From Anaeramoeba flamelloides (Eukaryota > Metamonada > Anaeramoebidae), in contig JANTQA010000029.1 in NCBI GenBank assembly GCA_027625915.1, positions 3,968,001-4,032,000 of the forward strand: a stretch of DNA of 64,000 bases. The letters are read 5' to 3'. The notes under the pieces were generated by a model. It was not told the origin of the DNA and did no database searches. It worked only from the letters and a program-made list of their open reading frames with translations. A program made the translations under genes and the position numbers. Shown here piece by piece: positions 12,466 through 23,423 of this stretch; positions within the stretch are counted from its first letter, which is position 1, and every line of letters begins with the position of its first letter.

Positions 12466-13323
12466 ATGAAAAATTTTTTTTTAATCTTACTTTTATCAAT
12501 TGCACTCCTTAGTGTTCTTTGTTCAACGAAAGATGTTACTGGTGACGAGGAAAACATTGTCAAATTTTTACATGCGACACACTACACTGAAAGTACTGAA
12601 TGTAAAGGGAATTACCAAGAATTAACATTTCTCGATGGCCACTGTTATAAAAATCTCACACATTCACTTCTGTATAAATCCGCTGATTCAACGGAATCCG
12701 ATGACGACGAGAACGAAGATGGCACACAAAGTTTTCACGTCGTCTTCTGTGATTATGAAGACGATTGCGAATGCAACAACAACTATACAATTAATTATGA
12801 GTCATGCTACCCAGAGCAAAACAAAGAAGAATCGCAATACTATAAGAAATTGGAAATTGACACCTTAAAAAAAGCCTATATTCACGCGAAAGCGTATAAC
12901 GATTCAACAACTTGCGAGGGAAAATATACAGGTGATTAATGATCCACATTTTTTTTTTTTCTTTTTTCAACAATTATCTAAAAATTTGGAGTTGAAAACA
13001 AAACACTTTTCATAAAAATCCCTCGAATTTTCTTTTTCAATGAAATAGATCTCCTGGTCATTGACGAAACATGTTACCATTTTGAAGACAGTTCTGCACG
13101 ATGGGAAACACAAGACAAAAATCACTTTACAGCATACCAATGCGATGTGAACACAGACTGCGACAATTGTGACAAAATGGAAGTGCTTTATGATGTCTGC
13201 CTTCCTGACGAAGACAAAGGAAAGTCGTATAAGTATACACTAGTCTATGATCCAGCACCCAGACAAGCCATGGCTCTCCTCTTGCTTGCAATCCAATTCC
13301 TTGTTTTGTACCTTTTTAAGTAA
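12466..13323 (+). CDS. secreted or GPI-anchored Cys-rich surface protein with two tandem repeats
   Basis: Two exons (12466-12931 and 13049-13323) joined over a 117-base GT-AG intron give 246 residues. The N-terminus is a textbook signal peptide (MKNFFLILLLSIALLSVLCS). The C-terminus ends in a hydrophobic run (MALLLLAIQFLVLYLF) with only Lys after it, as in GPI-attachment signals or a single membrane anchor. The ectodomain holds two related units of about 80-100 residues. Each has T-x-C-x-G-x-Y at its start, then D-x-x-CY, a CDxxxDC cluster, a Y-x-x-C-x-P-E/D motif and KxYxY. The first copy carries an acidic Ser/Asp/Glu insert (about residues 71-87). Several Asn-x-Ser/Thr sites suggest glycosylation. 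I know no named family; a lineage-specific surface protein is the best reading. Confidence 0.85.
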
Positions 13324-13384
13324 TTTGCTTGAATGCTCACAAGGAATGTTTTTTAGAAAACCTTCATCATGAAAGTTTTGTCTT

Positions 13385-14517
13385 TTTGATTTTTTAGTGT
13401 GCAACTTGATCAAAGTTTTTTCTTTTTTCATTTTGACGAATCACTTTTGTTTCCTCAAAAAAATAAAAGATCTGCTCATTTTAAACCCCTTTTTTATTCA
13501 TTTACTTTTGGGAAAAAGAATTTACCCAAATGGTTTTTCTTTTTAAATAAAATTTTGAATCTTTCTCTTGATTTACAAACATGTTTTCGAGTTACCCTTC
13601 AAGTGTGTTATAATGATTTCTGAATTTTAAATGTTTTTTTTTTTGATAAAATTGTGATTTTTAATTTAAGGGCGAGACTTTTTGAGGAGGTGTACTCCCA
13701 AGGAAACTTGACAGCATATTTGATGTTGTAAATGATTACAAATTCCTTTTTCAAAATATTGGAGGTGTTTTGGGTTTGTATGAATTTAAAAAAATTTATT
13801 TCTTATATTCTCCAGACGTTTCGACCCCAAATCACTTCCTTTCTTTTTTAAATACAATAGAAGGCTATTTAATATCTTAAATAAATTGTCAAGTTTCTTG
13901 ACCCTTGAAGTATACTTGAAAAGTATTATAGTTATTTCAAAAATCTTACTTTTAAGCAAAGAAAGAATGAAAAATTCAGAAATTGTTTTTGCAAATTTGT
14001 TATTGTTGAAGATTCCTAGGATTTTTCTTTTTAATTTTCTATTCAGTTACTGTCCAAAAGTTCTGATAGCGTTGAATATTTTAATGACCAATAACTTTTT
14101 GTTATTCAATGGTTGGTAATTTAAGTGATCCGATTATAATTTAAAATTTCGAGTTTTTTTTTTACAGAAAAAATGTTTTGTTGGGCTAAATGATATTAAC
14201 CATCAAACTTATAACAATGAGATTTAAAAATCCACTGAAATTGTATTTTTCTTATCAATTTATAAATTTTAAAAAAAAAAATTTATTGATAAATTGAAAA
14301 TAACATAAATTTAAATTGATTTTCTTTTTTAGAAACAAGTCGTCCAAGTGAAAATGATTTTTTTTTTTTTTTGATTTTTTATAATTAGTTAACCCCAATT
14401 AACAGTCAACCAACATATGAAGTACAAATTATCACTAAAATTAACATTGAAAAAAGAGGAATATTTAGAAAAAATCGCCAAAGAGCTAAACTCGATTTCC
14501 AATTTGAATTTTGGTGA
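13385..14517 (+). other. coding-like patches, possible further gene
   Basis: Three patches look like exons but cannot be joined with confidence. 13397-13600 is open after an AG acceptor (FHFDESLLFPQKNKRSAHFK and so on). 13672-13732 (ARLFEEVYSQGNLTAYLML then stop) follows a TTTAAG acceptor. 14389-14517 (42 codons, LTPINSQPTYEVQIITKINI onward, ending FQFEFW and a stop) also follows an acceptor. They may be the 3' exons of one or two genes or decayed remains. Confidence 0.3.
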
Positions 14518-14582
14518 ATTATAATTTTGAATATAATGGCCTTAATTCTGAAGTATCTTTCTTTGACACTTTTTGAGATCTC

Positions 14583-15115
14583 AACAATAATTTTTTTCCA
14601 AAATTTTGACTCAATTTAGAATACAAATATAAGTTTTTTTGAGTGTTTATTCCATATTCTTATCAAAATTATTTTTATTTTTTTTTGCCTTTTCTTTCAA
14701 ATTTTTGTATTTTTCGTATTTTTTTTTCTTTTTTTTTTTACTAAGGATTAAGTTGAAAAAAAAAAGGATCTTCAAAACTTAACAAATAACATTGAGATAA
14801 TCGAGATTATTAAATTTCTATTAAAATAAATTAAATTAATAACAAAAAGTCTTCTTGTGTTAACCATTTTTTTCAGCCAAATCCCAATAATACAAAATCA
14901 GTAATACTCTTTTCAAAAATTGTGTGAACCACCTTTTTTTTTTGGTTTTGGAATTTATTATTGTTTAATATTGAAAATATAAGGTTTTTATATATCTAGA
15001 ATAATTTAAAAGTAGAACTATTAATTGTATTATTTTATTAATTGTTCTTGAAGATAAACAAATATTTTTTAGCAATTTACTATTTCAGGTGAATCAAATT
15101 TTTTGAAATATAGTT
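14583..15115 (+). mobile_element. MITE family B, copy 1 (degenerate)
   Basis: It is similar to 21629-22213 along its length. The left end has aaaattttgactcaattt; the right end has tatttcaggtgaatcaaatttttt and GTT before TA. The interior is a T-rich, A-rich run pair. It is more diverged than copies 2 and 3. The exact left boundary is uncertain by some tens of bases. Confidence 0.6.
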
Positions 15116-16105
15116 TATATTTCAATTTTCACAATTAATTGGTGTTATTTTTGTGAATTCGGAAAAAATACACTAATTATAAATGTCAAAGGGTGATGTT
15201 CAATATAACCCGGAGAGAATTATAATCAGTTTTTTTTTTTTTTTTTTTTTTTTGTTTCGTTTAGAAAAATAAACAAAATTGTAAGAGTTAGTATTTGACG
15301 TGGTCTATTTAATACTAAAAATTAAATAAAAAAAAAAAAAAAAAAAATATATTTAAAATTTTATTTTGAGGAAAATAAAAAAAAATTTAAAAATTTCTAT
15401 AATTTTTTTAATAATTTTGAAATTTTTTTTTTTTACAGAATTTCCCAAAATCCACTTTAAATTACCTAACTCAAACAAAATGATTAATTTTTTCTAGAAA
15501 ATTTCAATTGATATCTATGATTATTATTGCTGTTTGTTAAAAACATTTAAATTGGACGAGTCTGATGGTTAAAAGACTCTTTCCATTTTTATTGTTATTT
15601 TTGAAAAAAAATATAAGCCGCAATAATTGATCTACATAAAATTCATTTATTTGATTTATCCCACAAATCTTCTTATTTTAATAATTAGAAATCCCCACGA
15701 TCATCCTAAAAAAGTGTTTTGAATGACAAAAAATAACAATTCACACTTTAAAAATAATCAAAAACAAAAAAAAAATGAGTAAGAAGATAGGAAATTAATC
15801 TACAATATAAGCTAATTAAATCATTTTTATAGATTTGTATTTTTTAGGTTATTTTTAGCTTAACTTAGAATAAAATGATAACTAAAATATTTTACTAACA
15901 AAAAATCATCATAGATGAAGCCAAATCGCAAACTTACCCACTCTTGTTAAGTTATCCAGAATTCGAAATTGTTTAGTGAAATATTATATTTTATTCATTT
16001 TATAATAATTTTGGAAAATTTTTGTTTAGTTTTTTTTTATTTTCAAAATGCTCTTTAGAATTTCTTGTTTTTTTTTTTTAAAATTAATAAAACCAATTCC
16101 ATTAT

Positions 16106-16265
16106 TTAGACACAAATTTTCAACGAAAATTAAGGCACAAAAAAAAACACAAATTAAGGCACAAAATTCAGATTCTAGTAAAATAAATTGTAAATAAAAA
16201 ATTATAAATTTTGTGCTTTAATTTGAGATTTTTTTCTAAATTAATTTGAATTTTGTACAAAAACA
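16106..16265 (+). mobile_element. degenerate fragment of MITE family C
   Basis: It shares cacaaattttcaacgaaaat, taaggcacaaaattcagatt and ttttgtgctttaatttgaga with the intact copies at 28018 and 51199. The terminal CAGT tips are not recognisable. Confidence 0.55.
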
Positions 16266-16314
16266 AAGACTCTGTTTTAATTGGTGCAATCAATAAATAG
16301 TATTATTTTATGAA

Positions 16315-16420
16315 TTAATTTTTTTTAGAGACATAAAAGCCATGGATCACTAAGATATTTTACATTCAATAACAACATACTGAAATTTTAGACTTCTCTG
16401 TTTTCAAGACTAATCCCTCA
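16315..16420 (+). mobile_element. fragment of the piggyBac-like element
   Basis: It matches the right terminal region of the element at 57031-57777: a ttttttagag word, gccatgg with a downstream actaa, then aacaacatactg and a terminal actaatccct. Only this end is present. Confidence 0.45.
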
Positions 16421-17321
16421 ACATATATCAGTTTCTTTGATAAAATTTAGATTTAGGATAAAATAGTCCAAACAAAAGCATTTAATATTTTTTAAACTTG
16501 CACATTAATCTGTGATCTAAAACCCGTAAGTTGTTTTAAAACTGAGTAGATTATGTTAACATGCATTTCTATGTTCAAAGACCTCAATAAAAGAAATAGA
16601 GTTACATTTCTGTCAATAATGAGAGTTCTTTAACAGGTGCTTTAACCTCAACCGGAATTATTGTTGACATTAAAATTAAGACGGTCACATACTAATTTAA
16701 TGATGATCAACTTTTTTCTGCTTCTAACGGGAATTGTTTTCAAGACAACTCAACACGTAAAGAAAATCAAGATCATTTTTAAGCTTTCTTTTTTAGATCC
16801 GTTCAACCTTATTAAAAAATAAAAATTTTCGAAAATGAATAATTTCAAAAAAAAGAATGTTGAAGATTGTTTTCTCCAAAAAAAAACAGAAAAACTTCAA
16901 ACTAGTATTCAAAAAAGAGATTAAAAGTTCTTGAAAAAAAGATTTTTGTTGAACAGCAACCAAGAATTTTTCCTCCAAAGTTTTGGGTTTTGTTATGTTA
17001 TCAAAAAAAGGCCTTATTTTAAAATTCTTGCTCTTCTTCATTTTAAAAAGAAACAATTCTATGAAATCCAAAAACTAACTAATTAGTCATTTCTCAAATA
17101 AAATATTAAGCATCATTCGAGAATAATAGAGATTGACTGCAACTCTTACGAGAGAAAAACAAACAAGCCAAGAGTAAAAAAATTGGAGTATCTTCAAAAT
17201 TACTCAAGTACAAAGAAAGTCCAAAAACAAATAAACATTTTTTTCTCTTTTTATTAAAACTTTTTTTCAATTTTTTTAATTTTTTCTTTTGGAAAAAAAA
17301 AAAAACTAACAAAAATTAAAT

Positions 17322-20300
17322 ATGTCTATTACTTTTCCTGAACAAAAAGAACTTGAATCTCAAATCAGCAACCAAAAGAAGATTCTTTGCACATTAGCGT
17401 CACAAGTCCACAAAGCGAACGATGCCGAAATGACAAAGAAATTAGAAAAATATTTTCTTACTTTATATGACAAGAGCACGATCAGTTTGAAAAGGAATAT
17501 CGTCCTTGCATCTGTGCGACCAAAGATCATCTCAATTTTTGAAAAGGTAATTAACGAAGAAGAATCGAAGGTGTTATTAGGGATGGCGTGCCAACACCTA
17601 TTAAAAGTGCTAAACACAGAGGAGATGGGAGAAAAGGAAAAGGGGCTAATCCAAAAGGCGCTTTTCGATGTGCCCATTGTGATTTCGAAGGTAATAATTA
17701 TCCAGATCCTGTCAAACAAAATGACCAAATTGGCAGATAGCCTTTTTGGGATGGTTCTCGAAAGGTTGGGTGAATTCCAAGCAACAAAATTATTGACAAT
17801 TGTTAGCAAGGAAATGTATGACAAGCATAAAAAGCAACACCTTGAATGTGCCCTAACGCGCCAAACGGGCAAGGTAATTTTGGGATTAATTAACAGAGAT
17901 CTTGATTACATTTTGACATATTTGGGTGCCAAGATCGCAAAGGTTCATGATCGATATGCCGAAAGGATACTTGGCAAATACAAAGTCTTTTTTAGGCTTT
18001 TACAAACAAATTCACCAAAAAAATTTTTGCAATTCTTTTTCGACCACACCCCAAATGATAAATTTGTCCTTTCGATGTTTTGGAAACAAAACTACTTAGC
18101 TAAAAGGGAACCTGAATTATTATTAAAATACTTGTTTAGACCCGAGTATCTTAACAAATGTATTGATAACTGGGATAGTTATAAAAATAAATTTTGCAAA
18201 AGTCTATTGCGCGCTGTAACATTCGAACAAAGAAAGGAAATAGCAAAGGTCCATATCAAATATGGGAGCAATGTGGATTATTGTGCATTTATAATTCGTT
18301 GCCCAAACAACGAACACTATAAATTATTCCATTTGAATGAAAAATTAGCAAATAGTGTGATTGAATGGTATTACTTGGATGGCTTTTCGAACGCCTTAAG
18401 ATTTGAGCAATCGCCACGAGTGTTTGCTCTAGATTCTGTCCAAAAACTGACTGACGACATCATCAAAAACAAATATTTAAGGACTGGCGACATTTCAGTC
18501 ATCCGAGAAGAATTAATGGAGGTTATTAAGAGCGCACCGGATTCAGATTTCAGGGCCACCTATACCCAAGATTTAATTTTTTGTTCCATCAAATCGAGGA
18601 AACAGGAAGAATTAACCAAGACTTTAAAATGGATTTCCGTCAGGAGCAAAAACGATCAGGGCCCCGTGAGAGAAAAAATTATTCAAACAATTTTTTTCAC
18701 TTTGAGTCTTCAATATTTAACAGAAAATGACATCGAGTCACTTAAAGATATGTTTATTGATGCTGTTGAGGCAAGGGATACAACAAGTAATACCATATCC
18801 CAGTTACAGGAATTGTTTTACAAAATATTAGAATACCATGTAATTCAAATTGAGAAATTAAAAGCAAAAGAAAAAATTGAAGAAGAAGATAACATTTCTG
18901 CAAAGTGGATCAACATGATTCAAGAAGTCTTTACCTTTGCATGGAAAAATGAAAAATGGCAAAGGATGTACCGGTATTTTTTTAATAACCGAGATAAAAA
19001 AACAAAAATTTTTCTCTTTAATCTTTTTTATAAGCTCGCTTTACTTGATGTCAAAAAATTGAATTTTAGCAGTTTATTCCAAATTATCGGATGGGATTCC
19101 AAATTATTTTTAAAGAGTTCAGAATTGAATTTAGAACAAGACCTAATTAAAATAATTACGCAATACCACAAGGACAAGGATTCCTATTCAGGAACAAGCC
19201 TTGAATTAATTAATTTCTATTTGTCCAACCCAAGAAATAGATCGGAAAAAATCCAAAGCCTATTTAAGAATTTAAACGATAACTCTTTAATCACTATTTC
19301 AGCCGTAAACAATCATGTGATCAAGCATTTACCAGAATTGTTAATTGAAAAAAATGTCTTTGACAATGATGGGATAATTAGTGGCAAATATCTCGGAGCG
19401 CAGGCATTAAAAATATATTCTTTAAAAAAATTGCAAGAAAATCAATCCATTTGCTACTACCTTATTAAAAATCCAAGGGTTTTGAGATCGCTTGATTCCA
19501 ATTTACAAAAAAAATATCTATCAAATATTTTGCAAATAATTAACAAAAAAAGTGACATTAAAAAAAAAGAAAATGAAATGGAAATAGAAAAAAAAAAAAA
19601 AAATAAAAAAAAAAAATGGGGCAAACAAGATTCATATTCAGATTCAGATTCAGATTCTAATGTTATTGAAAAAGGTATTTTTGAACAATATTTTAAAAGA
19701 ATTCTCTCTTCAATAAGTCTTTCAACAGAAATCAAAACGGAAGATTTGCTTCATATATTAAACAAATATCAAGACACCCCAAAAATTTTCGATCGCATAT
19801 TAAAGAACTTTCTAAAAATGGATCAACAATACGAAGAATTATTAAAAATCTCATTAAATTATCTTAATACTGATTATTCCAAAACTATTATATGTATTCT
19901 AAACAAATTACTATTATACCTCACAAAAACCAAAAAATCGGAAATTATCGACAAAATTAAAGAAAACGAAAAAAATAAAATTACAGTACAAAAATATTAC
20001 CTCAGATCAAGTCTTTCCATTAAAGGCAAAGAATCCTGCTTTAAAGTAATACAAGAATATTGGAACCAGAAGAAAGGAATCCATAAAGATGTCCTCATAA
20101 CGATCTTGAACATATGTATAAAATATTATTATGATAACGAAAATGCTTGGGAGATCCTTTCACAGTCAATAGGCAAAATTGCTCCAAAATTAAGAATGAT
20201 GATCATTAAATGGTTTGTTAAGGTCGATATATTAGCAATCCCATCTGCATATAGAGAAAATTATTTTAAAGTTTTATTCAAATATCTTTCAGTGCTGAGA

Positions 20301-21128
20301 TTAAAAAAAGATGAATTTAACAAACTATATACCCAATTAAGGAATTATTTTATGTTTATTAAATCAGAACCTTTATATGAAACGCTGTGCAATAAGGTCA
20401 AAACAGATTTTACAAAAATAAACCCTTGGAAATATTGGAGCATACCCGCGAACATTTTATTTTTATTGGCACAAGATTCCGTTAAAGGCTGTGAATTCTT
20501 TTTCGCTACAGTGAAAGAATTCGTTGCAAGTGAAGACTTTTACCAAAATAATACCGATATTGGGCAATATAAAAAGCGTGATAATCCAAAATTTCAAAGA
20601 ATTGGCTTCCTATTTGAAAAGATATTTCTCATAAAAAATACAAAAGAATATGAGATCATAAAAGATTTTCATTTATTAGAGAAATGTTTTAAACTTTTTG
20701 ATAAACAAACCTTCACACTTTTATTAGAGAGTTATATCAAAATTAAAGTAAGATACATACATTCGGATTTGGGGGAATTTTACACATTTTTAAAAGAAAT
20801 AGACAAAAAAATCCCAGAGCTTGGTTTGTTAATGGATTTTAAAAATATTGCTAATTGTGTCCTATATAATATAAAATTTTTAAATTTCAAATTACAAAAA
20901 GAAAACTTTTATAATTTTATCGAAAAACTATCAAATGATGATTCCATTTTTATCCGTTTTGTCGCTTTGATTATACTTGATACTTATAGTGCTTTATATG
21001 AATTTGATGAAACAAACCTAAAATTTTTAATCAAATTTAGAAATGATAAATCTTTGTTGATACAAAAAGCTGCTATGGGCAGATTTGTATTTAATGAAAC
21101 AAAGGGGGAAAGAAGAGACAAAAAATAA
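17322..21128 (+). CDS. 1268-residue alpha-helical repeat protein, function unknown
   Basis: A single intronless frame from ATG at 17322 to TAA. I do not recognise a named family. The sequence is a succession of amphipathic helices with Leu/Ile/Phe spacing typical of an alpha-solenoid (HEAT/ARM- or TPR-like), with no signal peptide or membrane segment. A charged, low-complexity linker at about residues 741-785 (poly-Lys, then DSYSDSDSDSN) splits it into two helical halves. The Ser/Asp run resembles a casein kinase 2 target. It uses more G/C-rich codons in its first third than later. The stop is followed by poly-T and AT-rich sequence. Such solenoids are usually scaffolds in large complexes, but nothing in the neighbourhood says which. 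The minus-strand frames inside it are shadows. Confidence 0.88.
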   Translation: MSITFPEQKELESQISNQKKILCTLASQVHKANDAEMTKKLEKYFLTLYDKSTISLKRNIVLASVRPKIISIFEKVINEEESKVLLGMACQHLLKVLNTEEMGEKEKGLIQKALFDVPIVISKVIIIQILSNKMTKLADSLFGMVLERLGEFQATKLLTIVSKEMYDKHKKQHLECALTRQTGKVILGLINRDLDYILTYLGAKIAKVHDRYAERILGKYKVFFRLLQTNSPKKFLQFFFDHTPNDKFVLSMFWKQNYLAKREPELLLKYLFRPEYLNKCIDNWDSYKNKFCKSLLRAVTFEQRKEIAKVHIKYGSNVDYCAFIIRCPNNEHYKLFHLNEKLANSVIEWYYLDGFSNALRFEQSPRVFALDSVQKLTDDIIKNKYLRTGDISVIREELMEVIKSAPDSDFRATYTQDLIFCSIKSRKQEELTKTLKWISVRSKNDQGPVREKIIQTIFFTLSLQYLTENDIESLKDMFIDAVEARDTTSNTISQLQELFYKILEYHVIQIEKLKAKEKIEEEDNISAKWINMIQEVFTFAWKNEKWQRMYRYFFNNRDKKTKIFLFNLFYKLALLDVKKLNFSSLFQIIGWDSKLFLKSSELNLEQDLIKIITQYHKDKDSYSGTSLELINFYLSNPRNRSEKIQSLFKNLNDNSLITISAVNNHVIKHLPELLIEKNVFDNDGIISGKYLGAQALKIYSLKKLQENQSICYYLIKNPRVLRSLDSNLQKKYLSNILQIINKKSDIKKKENEMEIEKKKKNKKKKWGKQDSYSDSDSDSNVIEKGIFEQYFKRILSSISLSTEIKTEDLLHILNKYQDTPKIFDRILKNFLKMDQQYEELLKISLNYLNTDYSKTIICILNKLLLYLTKTKKSEIIDKIKENEKNKITVQKYYLRSSLSIKGKESCFKVIQEYWNQKKGIHKDVLITILNICIKYYYDNENAWEILSQSIGKIAPKLRMMIIKWFVKVDILAIPSAYRENYFKVLFKYLSVLRLKKDEFNKLYTQLRNYFMFIKSEPLYETLCNKVKTDFTKINPWKYWSIPANILFLLAQDSVKGCEFFFATVKEFVASEDFYQNNTDIGQYKKRDNPKFQRIGFLFEKIFLIKNTKEYEIIKDFHLLEKCFKLFDKQTFTLLLESYIKIKVRYIHSDLGEFYTFLKEIDKKIPELGLLMDFKNIANCVLYNIKFLNFKLQKENFYNFIEKLSNDDSIFIRFVALIILDTYSALYEFDETNLKFLIKFRNDKSLLIQKAAMGRFVFNETKGERRDKK

Positions 21129-21547
21129 TTTTTAAATCACTTAGAGTAACTGTTATTAATTCAGAATGCTTTTTTTTTTTTTTTTTTTTTATTATTTTAT
21201 TATTTTATTATTTTTTTTTATTTTAATTTTTCTTTATTTTTTTATTCTTCTTTTAATTTTTCTTTATTTTTTTTTTTTTTGTGATCCTATTTAATACCCA
21301 AATTTAAATAAAGAAAAAAATTCAGGATATATTTTTATTTTTTTTGTTTTTTTCATACCCATTAAATTGTTTTCTTTTTTTTGATCATAATTTTTTATTA
21401 TTATGGGTATTTTCTTTTTATTTGATCTTAAATCATCTAAAAAAAAATTTGATAGTAAAATCTTGATCTCACTTATTTTTTTTTGCTTGTCTTGAAAAAT
21501 AAAAACATTATGTTTATAAAAGTTCGAAAAAATTTATCTTTCTTCTA
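21129..21547. other. AT-rich low-complexity 3' flank
   Basis: Poly-T and TATTTTATTA-like simple sequence after the stop of the large helical-protein gene, up to the piggyBac-like element. No gene seen. Confidence 0.5.
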
Positions 21548-21628
21548 TTAAGGGATTATTGTCAATTAGATTAATCAAAGTATTTTATAATTGGGTGTAA
21601 ATGATATTAGTGCATGATGACTCAAATA

Positions 21629-22213
21629 AACTATTTTTCATAAATTTTGACTCACTTTATAATGTTAATGGGAGTTGTTTTGAGGGTTTATTCCAGTATT
21701 CTTTCCAAAAAATATTTTCAAATTTTTGGATCAGAATCATTTTTTCTAATTTTGCACTTTTTTCTTTTGCTTTTTCGAATTTTTGTTTTTCTTTTGTTTT
21801 TCTTTTTCTTCTTTTCATTTTTTTTTCTTTTTTTTTTTTTGTAAAAAAAAGATCATGTGGAAAAAAAAAAGAGATCTTCGAAAAGACAAATAATCACTAT
21901 GAAAATTTCGACCAATTAATGTCTTTAAAAATGGTTTTAATTATTCATAAAAAATCTTGTTCAACTTTTTTTCAGTGAAAATTCAGTAATAAAAAATCCG
22001 TAATGCTCATTTCAAAAATTTTGAATCACTTTTTTTTATTTTTTTGGTTTTATTTTTTTTTTAATTCCTAAAATATCAGGTTTTTATTGATTTAGAATGA
22101 CTTAAAAGTGAATTAAAAATCATATTTAGTTATTAATTGTTCTTTATTACTAAAGGATATTTTTTTTTTTGTTTATTATTTCAGGGGAGTCACAATTTTT
22201 GAAAAATATAGTT
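21629..22213 (+). mobile_element. MITE family B, copy 2
   Basis: 585 bases. Ends are AACTATTTTTCATAAATTTT and the inverted counterpart ending in AAAAATATAGTT, with TA before the left tip. It is inserted in the piggyBac-like element. The open frame from 21601 to 21978 is translated low-complexity element sequence, not a gene. Confidence 0.7.
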
Positions 22214-22515
22214 TCTGTTACTCTAAAAATCTTATTATAAATATTATTGCACAAAAAATTATTACATTTTTCACTAATGCTCAATAAAAAAATTGTCATT
22301 TTGGAAATTTTTTTTTGAATTCCTTTTCCAAATTTAAAAATTGAAACCCCAAAATAATAGTATCCTTGTTTTTAATAATTCAGATTTAGAACTTCGAAAA
22401 GTAATTATTTTTTAATTTTTAAAAACAAAGATTAACTTAATAATTATTTACATAAAATCACAGTGTCTGGTTAGTTTTGTTTTTGTTTTATAAATCTAAT
22501 TGTAGCATCAATATA

Positions 22516-23043
22516 AACTAGATTCCAAAAATTTGGAAACAATTTAAACAGTGGAAAGAACATCTTTACTACACTTTAAATTCAAATTGGAAAGAATTTT
22601 CATTTTACAAACAATTTCATTTTTTGTCTTTTTTGTTTTGTTTTCATTTCCTTTTTTGCAGTTACCTAATCTGTTTCGTTAGATCTCTAAAATTTTTTTT
22701 CAATGGTTGATAGAAGGTTAGTGTTGAGTGTGTTAAATTGGAAAATCACATAGAATTGTTCGATGGTATCTTATCATTTGATCGATCAATAATTATTTGT
22801 GAAATTTTAACAAATTTCCCAATACATTTTTTGTTCCACTCGTTTCATTATTTTGGACACACATGGTTTTTATTTTTGAGTTTTATATTTTTTTCTTTTA
22901 TTTGGGTTAAAATGATTACTTATTAAAACATTAATACTAGGTTACTTAAATGTTGTTATATATGAGGTTTGAAAATACAATAAATTGGGTTTTATTTTGC
23001 CTATTTTTGATTTTGGGTGTGTCCAAATTTTTGAAATGGGGTT
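22516..23043 (-). mobile_element. MITE family A, copy 2
   Basis: 528 bases, reverse orientation relative to 8738-9266, with the same AAC...GTT tips, the ttccaaaaatttggaaac-type TIR and TA on both sides. It is inserted inside the piggyBac-like element at 21548-23423, so it is the younger of the two. Confidence 0.8.
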
Positions 23044-23423
23044 TATTTCCAATATTTCAGAAAAAGTTTTTCAAAAAGAATCTATATTCGTTAATTATTT
23101 AATTGTTTAATAAAATTGAATTTTTTACCAACTAATCTTCATTTGCAGACAAATTTAGGAAAGATATTTTGCAACTTGGGAGTCTTCTGAATATTGAAAA
23201 TTCAACCTTTAAATTTGTCACGAAATGTCGATTATTTTCTGAAATTCTTGGGTTTATTACTAATACATAGGGATCTTTTTTAATTGATGAGATCAACAAA
23301 TATTACTACTTGAATTATTGATTTTTTAGTAACATTTGGACCATTGGGTTCTCTATTTTAGTTACACCCAATAACAATATACTTTATTCCTGAACTTTTC
23401 ATTGGTTGAAGATAATCCCTTAA

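Larger units (their letters stand above)
15116..17321. other. gene-poor spacer upstream of the large helical protein
   Basis: No exon recognised. It contains degenerate fragments of two transposon families (16106-16265 and 16315-16420) and long poly-A/T runs. The last 50 bases before the ATG at 17322 are almost pure A/T, as upstream of other genes here. Confidence 0.4.
21548..23423 (-). mobile_element. piggyBac-like element carrying two nested MITEs
   Basis: TTAA (21548-21551) and TTAA (23420-23423) bracket an element whose ends are agggattattgtca and gataatccct. It is a reverse-orientation relative of 57031-57777. Its length of about 1868 bases becomes about 755 once two foreign elements are removed: family B at 21629-22213 and family A at 22516-23043. 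That matches the 747-base uninterrupted copy. No transposase frame is visible, so it is a non-autonomous derivative. Confidence 0.75.

Noticed and set aside
21601-21978. 125-codon frame repeated near 24665-24877
   Set aside because: The similarity is due to MITE family B copies; the translation is low complexity and includes A/T runs, and the degenerate first copy does not keep it.
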